Below, piece after piece: positions 44,123 through 52,002 of a stretch of 60,611 bases of DNA. A program made the translations under genes and the position numbers. Origin of the DNA: an uncultured Prevotellaceae bacterium (lineage in GTDB: Bacteria; Bacteroidota; Bacteroidia; Bacteroidales; Bacteroidaceae); the NCBI GenBank assembly GCA_900314655.1, contig OMWC01000021.1:1-60611 (forward strand). The letters are read 5' to 3'. Position 1 is the stretch's first letter. Each line of letters opens with the position of its first letter. The notes under the pieces are model-generated. The model made no database searches. It had not been told where the DNA came from and was given only the letters and a program-made list of their open reading frames with translations.

Positions 44123-44153
44123 AGCTTTTTCTGGAATATGTTCGCAAAGATAC

Positions 44154-44685
44154 AACAAAATTTTGATTCATCGCAACGATTGCAAATATATTTGACTCGC
44201 CGAGGGAAAGATTTTCGGCAAAAAGGCTTGTCGCAAAGAAAGACAAGGCGCGGTCCCACGGAAATGTTTGTAAACATTTTATCCCTGTTTAGGCTCCAAA
44301 ACTCGCGCAGAATCCAGCCATCGGGAAATCGGAGCGGAATATCCGATTTCTGGTCGTTTTTGCAACTGTTTAATAATCAGCCGCTTAAGTTTTCAAGGCT
44401 TTCGTGCAAAGCCTGAATGTTCCGTTTCCCCCCATTGGAAGCATCGTTTCCAGCCTTTGGATGACGGGTTCCCGCCCATCAGAAGCAGGTCTTCTGATGA
44501 TACTTTGAAGGTCAAAACATCATCCGTTGGCCTTCAAAGTATCATCCGCTGCCCCTCAAACCATCATCCGATGCCTTTCAGCCACTCATACACGGGCTGG
44601 ATTGGGGAAACGCGCTGTCAGCTTTTTTCATCACCTTATATATAAAAAGAACCACAGGCGGGTACGAAATCTCAATAAAATTGTG
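44154..44685. other. Intergenic region with palindromes and 22-base repeats
   Basis: No gene is supported here. AAATGTTT/AAACATTT forms a palindrome near 44262-44279, and GAAATCGGA (44325-44333) pairs with TCCGATTTC (44342-44350). On the minus strand three 22-base units beginning CGGATGAT run from about 44573 down to 44512. GATGATACTTTGAAGG (44496-44511) is a perfect inverted partner of 44531-44546. The same 22-base unit occurs at 17281-17324. Confidence 0.6.
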
Positions 44686-44693
44686 TAACTTTG
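44686..44693 (+). promoter_or_regulatory. Minus-7 promoter word for rlmN
   Basis: TAACTTTG matches TAnnTTTG and ends five bases before ATG 44699, so the rlmN mRNA should be leaderless or nearly so. Confidence 0.6.
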
Positions 44694-44698
44694 CACCC

Positions 44699-45826
44699 AT
44701 GAACGAGAAGAAACCACTCTTGGGAATGACTCCCGACGAACTGCGCGACGTGGCCGTGAGCCTCGGAATGCCTGCCTTTACAGGCAAGCAGATGGCTCAA
44801 TGGATCTATCAGCGGCGCGTCAGGAGCGTTGAGGAGATGACCAATCTCTCCAAGGCGAACCGCGAGAGACTGGCCGCCGCGTACTGCGTGGGCGCCATGG
44901 AGCCCATCGACTGTCAGCGCTCCGTGGACGGTACCATCAAGTACCTCTTCCCCGTCAGCTGCGGCCCCGTTTGTTGCGACTCAGTCGCAACGAGCCCAAA
45001 CCGCTTCGTGGAGACCGTCTTCATACCCGACGGCGAGCGGGCTACGCTCTGCGTTTCCTCGCAAGTGGGTTGCAAGATGAACTGCCTCTTCTGCCAGACC
45101 GGCAAGCAGGGATTCGAGGGAAACCTCACTGCCGCCGACATTCTGAACCAGATTTACGCTTTGCCGGAGGCCGAACAGCTCACCAACATCGTCTTCATGG
45201 GACAAGGCGAACCGATGGACAACCTCGATGCCGTGCTCCGTGCCACGGAAATCCTGACCGCCCCCTGGGGCTGGGCATGGAGCCCGAAGCGCATCACGGT
45301 GAGCTCCGTGGGCATTCCGCGGAAGCTGGAACGCTTTCTCAAGGAGAGCGAATGCCATGTGGCCATCTCGCTCCACTCCCCACTCCACGAACAGCGCGCC
45401 CAGCTGATGCCTGCCGAAAAAGCCATGCCCGCCGAGGAAATCATCAAGCTGCTGGCTGCTCAGGATTTCACCCACCAGCGCCGCATCTCGTTTGAATACA
45501 TCATGTTTGGCGGCCTTAACGACTCCATCCAGCATGCCAAGGCCATCATCCGGCTACTGCAACCGATGGACAAAGCCGTCGGCGGCAAGTGGGACTCTCA
45601 GTTGCGAGTGAACCTCATCCGCTTCCATCAGATTCCCGACGTGGACCTGCCCGCTGCCGACGAAGGGCGCATGGAGCAGTTCCGCGACTACCTCTGCCAG
45701 CACGGCATTACCACCACCATCCGCGCCTCTCGCGGACAAGACATCTATGCCGCCTGCGGACTGCTCACGACCGACAAGAAAAAAGCCCTCGCCAAAGGTA
45801 GAAAATCCGGCAACCGCAAGTCATGA
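44699..45826 (+). CDS. rlmN: 23S rRNA (adenine-C2)-methyltransferase, radical SAM
   Basis: The 375-residue product has the RlmN layout: an N-terminal helical domain (FTGKQMAQWIY), ATLCVSSQVGCKMNCLFCQTG with the radical-SAM CxxxCxxC cluster (~about 130), MGQGEPMDN, the EYIMFGGLND segment and the methyl-carrier Cys near the end (YAACGLL). It methylates A2503 of 23S rRNA and some tRNAs. An extra ~12-residue stretch (VSCGPVCCDSVATSPN) interrupts the usual LFP-to-VE(T/S)V region and is encoded by a 19-base palindrome (44973-44991). The next gene overlaps its stop codon. Confidence 0.93.
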   Translation: MNEKKPLLGMTPDELRDVAVSLGMPAFTGKQMAQWIYQRRVRSVEEMTNLSKANRERLAAAYCVGAMEPIDCQRSVDGTIKYLFPVSCGPVCCDSVATSPNRFVETVFIPDGERATLCVSSQVGCKMNCLFCQTGKQGFEGNLTAADILNQIYALPEAEQLTNIVFMGQGEPMDNLDAVLRATEILTAPWGWAWSPKRITVSSVGIPRKLERFLKESECHVAISLHSPLHEQRAQLMPAEKAMPAEEIIKLLAAQDFTHQRRISFEYIMFGGLNDSIQHAKAIIRLLQPMDKAVGGKWDSQLRVNLIRFHQIPDVDLPAADEGRMEQFRDYLCQHGITTTIRASRGQDIYAACGLLTTDKKKALAKGRKSGNRKS

Positions 45827-46428
45827 AGAGATGGGGGCGTTTCATCCTGCTGGCCGTCCTGCTCATCATCGTGCTGGCATTTTACCTGACGCTTTCCGGC
45901 AAACATTCGCCCGAACGCCAGGCAACTGGCGACACCGCCGCCGGAACCACCGCCGAGATTGCCCAAGCCCTAAAGCCAATGGGCTGCACGCTGACCATCC
46001 CCGAGGGAATGACCCTCAGCCGCAAGGCCAAGGACTTCCTGTGGTTCACCGACAACGGCGCCAGCATCATGCGCAACATCTGCCTCTACAGCTATCCCGC
46101 CGAGACCCTGGATACCGCCCTCGTCATCCAGAAGCGCGACAGCGTGATGCGGCAGAACATACCAGGCGAAGAGCCGCAGATGTACATGAAGACCGAGGCG
46201 GGTCTCCCCGTCGGCTATCAATGGAGCGCCGGTGGCATACTCCGCACCAGCGGCTGGTGGGAAATGGAGGGCGACATGATGGGCGGTCCCTTCGTCAGCC
46301 ATAGCCGTCTCGACAAGAAGCGAGGCCGCATCCTGGTGGCAGAGGCCTTCCTCTATGCCCCCGACCGCGACAAGGAGCTTCCTCTCCAGCGACTCGAAGA
46401 GGCCCTGCAAACCCTAAGGCTGGAATAG
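45823..46428 (+). CDS. DUF4837 family protein
   Basis: The 201-residue product has an N-terminal membrane segment (residues 5-24) and no clear lipobox. DFLWFTDNGASIMRNICLYSYP (about residues 72-93) is the hallmark segment of DUF4837, with the downstream GWWEMEGDMMGGPFVSHSR also typical. The function of the family is unknown, though it is regularly found after rlmN in Bacteroidota. The ATGA overlap with rlmN implies translational coupling. Confidence 0.8.
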   Translation: MKRWGRFILLAVLLIIVLAFYLTLSGKHSPERQATGDTAAGTTAEIAQALKPMGCTLTIPEGMTLSRKAKDFLWFTDNGASIMRNICLYSYPAETLDTALVIQKRDSVMRQNIPGEEPQMYMKTEAGLPVGYQWSAGGILRTSGWWEMEGDMMGGPFVSHSRLDKKRGRILVAEAFLYAPDRDKELPLQRLEEALQTLRLE

Positions 46429-46493
46429 CCCCGTCAGTCCCATCATTCCCATGACTCCCATAAACCCCATAAAACCCCAAATAAACCCCAACA

Positions 46494-47543
46494 ATGGACA
46501 ACAAAATGATTCGCGTGGCCATCACGCACGGCGACACAAACGGTGTCGGATACGAACTGATTTTTAGAACTTTTGAAGCGCAGGAGATGCTGGAGCTATG
46601 CACGCCCGTCATCTACGGCTCGCCGAAAGCGGCTGCCTTCCATCGCAACGCCTTGCAGATGCAGGTGTCATACACCAACATCGGCAACGTGACCGAAGCC
46701 AAGGACGGACGGCTCAACATGCTGGCTGCCTTCCCCGAGGAAGTGAAAGTGGAACTCGGAACGCCTACGGAGCAATCCGACGCAGCAGCCCTGAAGGCCC
46801 TCGTCAAAGCCCGCGAGGACTACAGCCAGAAAGCCTTCGACGTGCTCGTCACGGCTCCCACCGTAGAAAGAGACACCACCGCTCCCCTGCCGATGCTCAT
46901 CAACGAACAGCTCCGCATGGCACTGGCCACCACCGGACTGCCCCTGAAGGATGTGCCCAAGGCTATCACGCAGGAACTCATCGAAGAGAAAGCGCTGCTG
47001 CTCCACCAGACGCTCCGCCGCGACTTCCGTATCTCGAAGCCGCGCATCGCCATCCTGGCCCTTAATCCGCAGCCCGGAGATGAAGAAAAGCAACTCATCC
47101 AGCCAGCCATCGAACAACTGCAGGAGAAGAAGGTGAACATCTTCGGCCCCTATGCCGCCGATGCCTTCTTCGGCGAAGGCAGGTTCGACGCCTTCGATGC
47201 CGTGCTGGCACTCTATGACGATCAGGCCATCGCGCCCTTCAAGGCACTCGATCTTGGCGACGGCGTGAGCTATGCAGGCGGACAGGAACTCGTGCAGACC
47301 GCTCCCCTGACAGGCGTCAGCTTCAACATTGCCGGCAAGGGAATGGCCGATGAGAATTCGATGCGCCACGCCATCTACCTGGCCATCGACATCTGCCGCA
47401 ACCGCGCCAACTACGACGAACCGCTGAAGAACCCGCTCAAGAAGCTCTATCACGAGAAGCGGGATGATAGCGAGAAGGTGCGTTTCAACATTCCGAAAGC
47501 CAAGGACCACAACGAGAAGAAAAGCGAGAAAAGCGCTGAATAA
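46494..47543 (+). CDS. pdxA: PdxA-like protein lacking the metal-binding histidines
   Basis: The 349-residue product aligns with 4-hydroxythreonine-4-phosphate dehydrogenase over its full length: IRVAITHGDTNGVGYELIF, KPRIAILALNP and FGPYAADAFFGEGRFDAFD. PdxA normally makes the pyridoxal phosphate precursor and holds a divalent metal with three His. Here the expected GHxPL reads TGLPL (~154), NPHAGD reads NPQPGD (~186) and MYHDQG reads LYDDQA (~243), and the substrate loop before the first is shortened. The gene may therefore encode an inactive or redirected enzyme. The family motifs come from memory of PdxA sequences. A start at ATG 46506 is also possible. It is followed by the flippase-like gene 15 bases later. 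Confidence 0.83.
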   Translation: MDNKMIRVAITHGDTNGVGYELIFRTFEAQEMLELCTPVIYGSPKAAAFHRNALQMQVSYTNIGNVTEAKDGRLNMLAAFPEEVKVELGTPTEQSDAAALKALVKAREDYSQKAFDVLVTAPTVERDTTAPLPMLINEQLRMALATTGLPLKDVPKAITQELIEEKALLLHQTLRRDFRISKPRIAILALNPQPGDEEKQLIQPAIEQLQEKKVNIFGPYAADAFFGEGRFDAFDAVLALYDDQAIAPFKALDLGDGVSYAGGQELVQTAPLTGVSFNIAGKGMADENSMRHAIYLAIDICRNRANYDEPLKNPLKKLYHEKRDDSEKVRFNIPKAKDHNEKKSEKSAE

Positions 47544-47558
47544 CCAACAAGGAGACGA

Positions 47559-48611
47559 ATGAAAAAGAAGTATCAGAACGGATTCTTCATCTTCGGTATC
47601 GTGGTGCTCATCATCATGGTGACGCAACTCGACTTCCAGCAGGTGTGGGAAGGATTGCAGCGGGCCGGCTACTGGTTCTTTGCGGTCATTATCCTTTGGG
47701 CCTTCCTCTATCTGTTCAACACGGCTGCCTGGTATATCATCATCCGGAGCGGCGAAGAGAAAGCACCCGCCCGCCAAGCTGCTGAATCCACGGGGAATGG
47801 CAGTTCCACGCCCTCTCCCGTCAAATTCTTTTGGCTCTACAAGGTCACCGTCTCGGGATTTGCCCTCAACTACGCCACCCCCGGCGGACTGATGGGCGGC
47901 GAGCCCTACCGCATCATGGAACTCACGCCGAAGATAGGCGCTGCACGCGCCTCATCGTCGGTCATCCTCTATGCGATGACCCACATCTTCAGCCATTTCT
48001 GGTTCTGGCTCGTATCTGTTTTGCTCTATGCCCTCACACGCCCGATCAACCTGCCCGTAGGCATCATGCTCTGTGCCGTCCTTGTGTTCTGTGCACTCGG
48101 CATCTGGTTTTTTATCGTCGGTTACCGCAAGGGATTGGCCTTCCGCATGATGAACGTGCTGAGCCATATTCCGGGGGCCAGGAACTGGGCAAAGGATTTC
48201 ATCAGCGAGCACCGTGAACAGCTCGACACCATCGACCGCCAGATTGCCGCCCTTCACAAGCAGAATCCGCGCACGTTCTTCATGGCCGTGCTGCTGGAGT
48301 TGGCTTGCCGCATCCTGTCGTCGGCGGAAATCATGTTCTGCCTCCTGGTGTTGATGCCCAGCGTGAACTTCATCGACTGCATCCTCATATTGGCCTTCAC
48401 GTCGCTCTTTGCCAACCTGCTTTTCTTCATTCCGCTCCAGTTGGGAGGACGCGAAGGTGGTTTCCTGATGTCAACCGCAGGACTCCAGATGACGGCTTCT
48501 GCCGGTATCTTCGTCGGTCTCATTGTTCGTCTGCGCGAACTGATATGGGTGGCTATAGGCCTCGTTTTCATTAAAATCAATAAAAAATCTGCCAGAATTG
48601 CAGAGAATTGA
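47559..48611 (+). CDS. Lysylphosphatidylglycerol synthase-like flippase (UPF0104)
   Basis: The 350-residue product has seven to eight membrane helices and the conserved loop NYATPGGLMGGEPYRI (about residues 106-121), followed by SVILYAMTHIFSHFWFW, as in the LPG synthase TM/UPF0104 family. These proteins are proposed lipid or glycolipid flippases; no enzymatic domain is attached. It is probably co-transcribed with the PdxA-like gene. Confidence 0.85.
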   Translation: MKKKYQNGFFIFGIVVLIIMVTQLDFQQVWEGLQRAGYWFFAVIILWAFLYLFNTAAWYIIIRSGEEKAPARQAAESTGNGSSTPSPVKFFWLYKVTVSGFALNYATPGGLMGGEPYRIMELTPKIGAARASSSVILYAMTHIFSHFWFWLVSVLLYALTRPINLPVGIMLCAVLVFCALGIWFFIVGYRKGLAFRMMNVLSHIPGARNWAKDFISEHREQLDTIDRQIAALHKQNPRTFFMAVLLELACRILSSAEIMFCLLVLMPSVNFIDCILILAFTSLFANLLFFIPLQLGGREGGFLMSTAGLQMTASAGIFVGLIVRLRELIWVAIGLVFIKINKKSARIAEN

Positions 48612-48622
48612 AAAAAAAACTG

Positions 48623-48630
48623 TAATTTTG
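48623..48630 (+). promoter_or_regulatory. Minus-7 promoter word for the sigma-54 regulator
   Basis: TAATTTTG matches TAnnTTTG and lies ten bases before ATG 48641, another very short leader. Confidence 0.6.
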
Positions 48631-48640
48631 TCACCCAATT

Positions 48641-49876
48641 ATGAATACGACTGAACTGCAACGAATTAAACAGCGATATAACATCGTGGGCAACTGCGAT
48701 GCACTGAACAGGGCCTTGGACGTCTCCCTTCAGGTGGCTCCCACCGACCTCAGTGTGCTCATCGTCGGCGAGAGCGGCGTGGGAAAGGAAATCATACCAC
48801 GCGTCATACACGACAATTCGCCCCGCCGCCGCGAGAAGTATTTCGCCATCAACTGCGGTTCTATACCCGAAGGCACCATCGACAGCGAGCTATTCGGTCA
48901 TGAGAAGGGTTCCTTTACGGGTGCAATCGGTGAAAGCGAAGGCTATTTCGGCGTGGCCAACAAAGGCACCATCTTCCTCGACGAGGTAGGCGAACTGCCG
49001 CTTGCCACCCAGGCTCGACTGCTGCGCGTGCTCGAAACCGGTGAGTATATCCGCGTGGGCGGCACCAAGGTGATGAAGACCGACGTGCGTATCGTGGCTG
49101 CCACCAACGTGAACATGCAGAAAGCTATCAGCGAGGGACGGTTCCGCGAAGATCTCTATTATCGTCTGAACACCATCCCCGTACAGATGCCTCCACTCCG
49201 CGAACGCGGCGAAGACATCATCTTGCTGTTCAGGCTCTTTGCCCTGCAGATGGCAGAAAAATACCGGCTGCCCAAGATTACGCTAACAGAAGATGCCAAG
49301 CGCGTCTTGATGAAATACAAATGGCCGGGCAATGTGCGCCAGTTGAAGAACATCACCGAGCAGATGTCGGTCCTCTCCCAACAGCGCGAAATCGATGCCG
49401 AAGCCTTGCTCCAATTTATCCCGCAGGATCCTGAGAGCACGATGCTGGCCACTATTCATAACACGGCGGGCGAGCATTCCTATGAGAACGAGCGAGAAAT
49501 GCTCTTCAAGGTAATCTACGACACCCGCAACAGCCTCAACGACATGCGGCGTGAAATCGGAGCACTCCGCAAGCAACTGGACGACGCCAACGAGCTCAAC
49601 AGCAGCATCATTGCCCGCTCCGCCCAGCAATCCATGCCTACGGTCTATGGCAACACAGGCGATGAAAGCGTTTCCACCGTTGCCTCCATGGGCATTCAGG
49701 ACGCCGTTGCTGAGAAAATCAAAGAGCCCGAGACGCTGAACCTGGAGGATCTGGGCCGGCAAATGATTGAAAAGGCACTCGAACGTAATGGCGGTAACCG
49801 GAAGAAAGCCGCCCAGGAACTGGGCATCTCCGACCGCACACTCTATAGAAGAATCAAACAGTATGGACTCGATTAA
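48641..49876 (+). CDS. Sigma-54-dependent transcriptional activator without receiver domain
   Basis: The 411-residue product begins directly with the AAA+ sigma-54 interaction domain: GESGVGKEIIPRVIH (Walker A), GHEKGSFTGAIGESEGYF (a GSFTGA variant of the GAFTGA loop), GTIFLDEVGELPL (Walker B), LYYRLNTIPVQMPPLRERGED and WPGNVRQLKN. A coiled segment follows, then a C-terminal Fis-type HTH (ERNGGNRKKAAQELGISDRTL). The lack of a regulatory domain suggests control by partners or expression. It heads the conserved sigma-54 regulator-lptE-TPR-secG cluster and overlaps lptE. Confidence 0.92.
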   Translation: MNTTELQRIKQRYNIVGNCDALNRALDVSLQVAPTDLSVLIVGESGVGKEIIPRVIHDNSPRRREKYFAINCGSIPEGTIDSELFGHEKGSFTGAIGESEGYFGVANKGTIFLDEVGELPLATQARLLRVLETGEYIRVGGTKVMKTDVRIVAATNVNMQKAISEGRFREDLYYRLNTIPVQMPPLRERGEDIILLFRLFALQMAEKYRLPKITLTEDAKRVLMKYKWPGNVRQLKNITEQMSVLSQQREIDAEALLQFIPQDPESTMLATIHNTAGEHSYENEREMLFKVIYDTRNSLNDMRREIGALRKQLDDANELNSSIIARSAQQSMPTVYGNTGDESVSTVASMGIQDAVAEKIKEPETLNLEDLGRQMIEKALERNGGNRKKAAQELGISDRTLYRRIKQYGLD

Positions 49877-50408
49877 GAAAAAAACTGGTGTTATTGCCGC
49901 GGTGGTAGTCATGCTCACCGCCCTCACGGCCTGCTCCCTCAACTTCGGATTGTTTGAGGCAGGCTATCGGTTCAATGGCTCCAACATCGACTACACCAAG
50001 ACGAAGACCATACAGATAGCCGAGTTTCCCAACCGCGCCCCCTTTGTATGGGCTCCCATGGCTGGCATCTTCAACGACGAACTGAAAGACAAGTTTGCCC
50101 GGCAGACCAAGCTCCAGCAGGTAAGACGCAACGGCGACCTCGTCATAGAAGGCGAAATCACGCAATATCAGCAACGCAACAAGGCCGTCTCGGCTGAAGG
50201 AAGTTCATCGATGGTGGAACTGACGATGACCGTCAACGTGCGGTTCACCAACAAAGCGAAGCACGAAGAAGACTTCGAAAGCCAGTTCTCGGCATCCAGA
50301 AGCTACGACTCCCGACAGAGTCTGAACTCCGTACAGGAAGAATTGGTCAATCAGATGACCGAGGATCTCGTTGACCAGATATTCAATGCCACCGTCGCTA
50401 CCTGGTAA
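49863..50408 (+). CDS. lptE: LptE family lipoprotein
   Basis: The 181-residue product has a lipoprotein signal (MLTALTACS, Cys about residue 23), then YRFNGSNIDYTKTKTIQI and the FNDELKDKFARQTKL helix typical of Bacteroidota LptE. It supports insertion of LPS at the outer membrane with LptD. The start ATG 49863 overlaps the last codons of the sigma-54 regulator by 14 bases in another frame. Confidence 0.85.
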   Translation: MDSIKKKTGVIAAVVVMLTALTACSLNFGLFEAGYRFNGSNIDYTKTKTIQIAEFPNRAPFVWAPMAGIFNDELKDKFARQTKLQQVRRNGDLVIEGEITQYQQRNKAVSAEGSSSMVELTMTVNVRFTNKAKHEEDFESQFSASRSYDSRQSLNSVQEELVNQMTEDLVDQIFNATVATW

Positions 50409-50482
50409 GAAGACAAACAACCCGAAGCCATCCGGCAAAAGAACAGCATAACAGCGGCCCGCCGCCACAACGACAATAGAAT

Positions 50483-51241
50483 ATGGATCTACAGAACCTG
50501 ATACAACATCCCGAACAGATGGACAAGGAAACGCTCTACGACCTGCGTTCCCTCCTGGCTCTGTATCCCTATTTCCAGACGGCACGGCTCCTGCTCCTGC
50601 AGAACCTCTATCTGCTCCACGACCCCACTTTCGATGAAGAACTCCGCCGCGCTGCCATCTATATCGGAGACCGTCGCGTCATCTTCAATCTGGTAGAAGC
50701 CGCCCACTACCGTCTGCGCAATAACAACCAGAAGCCTCAGAAACCAAAGGCCAAGTCGAAAGAAGAAGAAGGTTCACGAACGGTTACCCTCATCGACCAG
50801 TTCCTCGATACCATCCCCGTGGATGATTCTGACAGCAAGAAAAAGAGAAGGCCCACACCAGCCGACGCGGCAGTTGACTACGTCTCCTACCTGCTCGAAA
50901 CCGAGGGCGAGGAAGATGCATTCAAGGAAGACGAGCAGCCGCAGATGAAAGGCCAGAATTTGATTGATAATTTCATAAACAACGAAGGCGGAAATTTCGA
51001 GCTCAAAGAAGTTCCTGAATTTTTACCTCTTCTTGACGAAAATGACAAAAATGAAGAAAATAGCACCGACGAAGGCTATTTTACCGAAACTTTGGCACGA
51101 ATTTACATCAAACAAGGCAGATATTCCAAGGCTTTGGAAATTATTAAGCGTTTAAATTTGAATTATCCAAAAAAAAATGTTTACTTTGCAGACCAAATTC
51201 GGTTTTTAGAGAAATTGATTATAAATAACAATAAAAAATAA
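50483..51241 (+). CDS. Conserved protein with C-terminal TPR-like motif
   Basis: The 252-residue product has an N-terminal helical part (YDLRSLLALYPYFQTARLLL, ALYPYF repeated-helix style), a charged central linker (KPKAKSKEEEGSRT and a Lys-rich stretch) and a C-terminal ETLARIYIKQGRYSKALEII TPR-like helix pair. The order lptE-this gene-secG is conserved in Bacteroidota. The molecular role is unknown. It is nine bases before secG. Confidence 0.78.
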   Translation: MDLQNLIQHPEQMDKETLYDLRSLLALYPYFQTARLLLLQNLYLLHDPTFDEELRRAAIYIGDRRVIFNLVEAAHYRLRNNNQKPQKPKAKSKEEEGSRTVTLIDQFLDTIPVDDSDSKKKRRPTPADAAVDYVSYLLETEGEEDAFKEDEQPQMKGQNLIDNFINNEGGNFELKEVPEFLPLLDENDKNEENSTDEGYFTETLARIYIKQGRYSKALEIIKRLNLNYPKKNVYFADQIRFLEKLIINNNKK

Positions 51242-51249
51242 GTAAAGAA

Positions 51250-51654
51250 ATGTACACATTTTTCGTAATTCTTATCGTGATTGCAGCACTGCTGATGATT
51301 GGCATTGTGCTCATCCAGGAGTCTAAGGGTGGCGGTCTGTCATCCAACTTCTCATCTTCTAATCAGATTATGGGTGTCCGCAAGACCACCGACTTCATCG
51401 AGAAGGCCACATGGGGACTTGCAGCAGCTATGGTTGTGCTCAGCGTGGTTTGCGCCCATGTCGCTCCAACAGCCAGCACCTCACAGAGTGTCCTTGAGAA
51501 CGTAGCCACCGAACAGCAGCAGACCAACCCCAACACCCTGCCTGGTTTCGGAGCCAGCCAGAGTGGCGACCAGAAAGCCGCTCCTGCCAAAGAAGCTGCT
51601 CCCGCAGAGAAAGCACCTACTGCTCCTAAGGCACCTGCTGCTCCCGCAAAATAA
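51250..51654 (+). CDS. secG: Preprotein translocase subunit SecG
   Basis: The 134-residue product has the SecG core: helix 1 (MYTFFVILIVIAALLMIGIVL), the loop IQESKGGGLSSNFSSSNQIMG and helix 2 (ATWGLAAAMVVLSVV), then the Ala/Pro/Lys-rich tail common in this phylum. It is part of the SecYEG channel. The gene ends 28 bases before a long hairpin that overlaps the tRNA-His promoter. Confidence 0.92.
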   Translation: MYTFFVILIVIAALLMIGIVLIQESKGGGLSSNFSSSNQIMGVRKTTDFIEKATWGLAAAMVVLSVVCAHVAPTASTSQSVLENVATEQQQTNPNTLPGFGASQSGDQKAAPAKEAAPAEKAPTAPKAPAAPAK

Positions 51655-51681
51655 GAAAAACAACTTTCCAAGAAAAAAATC

Positions 51682-51716
51682 ACGGCAATTATTTGGCTAT
51701 CTCAAATAATTGCCGT
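51682..51716 (+). terminator. 14-bp hairpin ending secG and overlapping the tRNA promoter
   Basis: ACGGCAATTATTTG (51682-51695) pairs perfectly with CAAATAATTGCCGT (51703-51716) with a seven-base loop. The final T is also the first base of the tRNA-His minus-7 word TATCTTTG (51716-51723), so terminator and promoter are physically joined. Confidence 0.7.
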
Positions 51717-51723
51717 ATCTTTG
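51716..51723 (+). promoter_or_regulatory. Minus-7 promoter word for tRNA-His
   Basis: TATCTTTG is 19 bases before the mature tRNA start and directly abuts the hairpin. Confidence 0.65.
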
Positions 51724-51741
51724 CACCCGCAAAACCAACAT

Positions 51742-51816
51742 GGTGCCCGTAGTTCAGTTGGTTAGAGCGTCAGATTGTGGTTCTGAATGTCGACGGTTCG
51801 AGTCCGTCCGGGCACC
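51742..51816 (+). tRNA. tRNA-His (GTG anticodon)
   Basis: The sequence folds as a cloverleaf. The acceptor is GTGCCCG (51743-51749) with CGGGCAC (51809-51815), and the extra G at 51742 opposite C51816 is the G(-1) that marks tRNA-His. The D arm contains AGTTCAGTTGGTTAGAGC, the anticodon loop is TTGTGGT (anticodon GTG), and the T arm is GACGGTTCGAGTCCGTC. CCA is not encoded. It borders the AT-rich island to the right. Confidence 0.95.
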
Positions 51817-51825
51817 CTTCAAAGC

Positions 51826-51858
51826 AAATCCCTGCAAGTCAAGCATTTGCAGGGATTT
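51826..51858 (+). terminator. Terminator after tRNA-His
   Basis: AAATCCCTGCAA (51826-51837) pairs with TTGCAGGGATTT (51847-51858), followed by TC. It would end the tRNA transcript nine bases after the mature 3' end. Confidence 0.65.
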
Positions 51859-51880
51859 TCAATTCCCACAATTCCAAATT

Positions 51881-51922
51881 TTGATGGAACATTGATGGAA
51901 CATTTTTAAGTTGTTCCATCAA
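51881..51922. repeat. TTGATGGAACA repeats at the island edge
   Basis: TTGATGGAACA occurs twice in tandem (51881-51891, 51892-51902) and once inverted (TGTTCCATCAA, 51912-51922). The cluster lies between the tRNA terminator and the first island gene; the remaining bases to 52002 hold no gene. It could be an attachment-site remnant or recombinase binding site. Confidence 0.5.
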
Positions 51923-52002
51923 TGCAATAGGGCTTGAGTTCACAAAGAGCCATAATAATCCAATCACATTCATCCCTTTATGATTGGTAGAATCAGTTGT
52001 TG

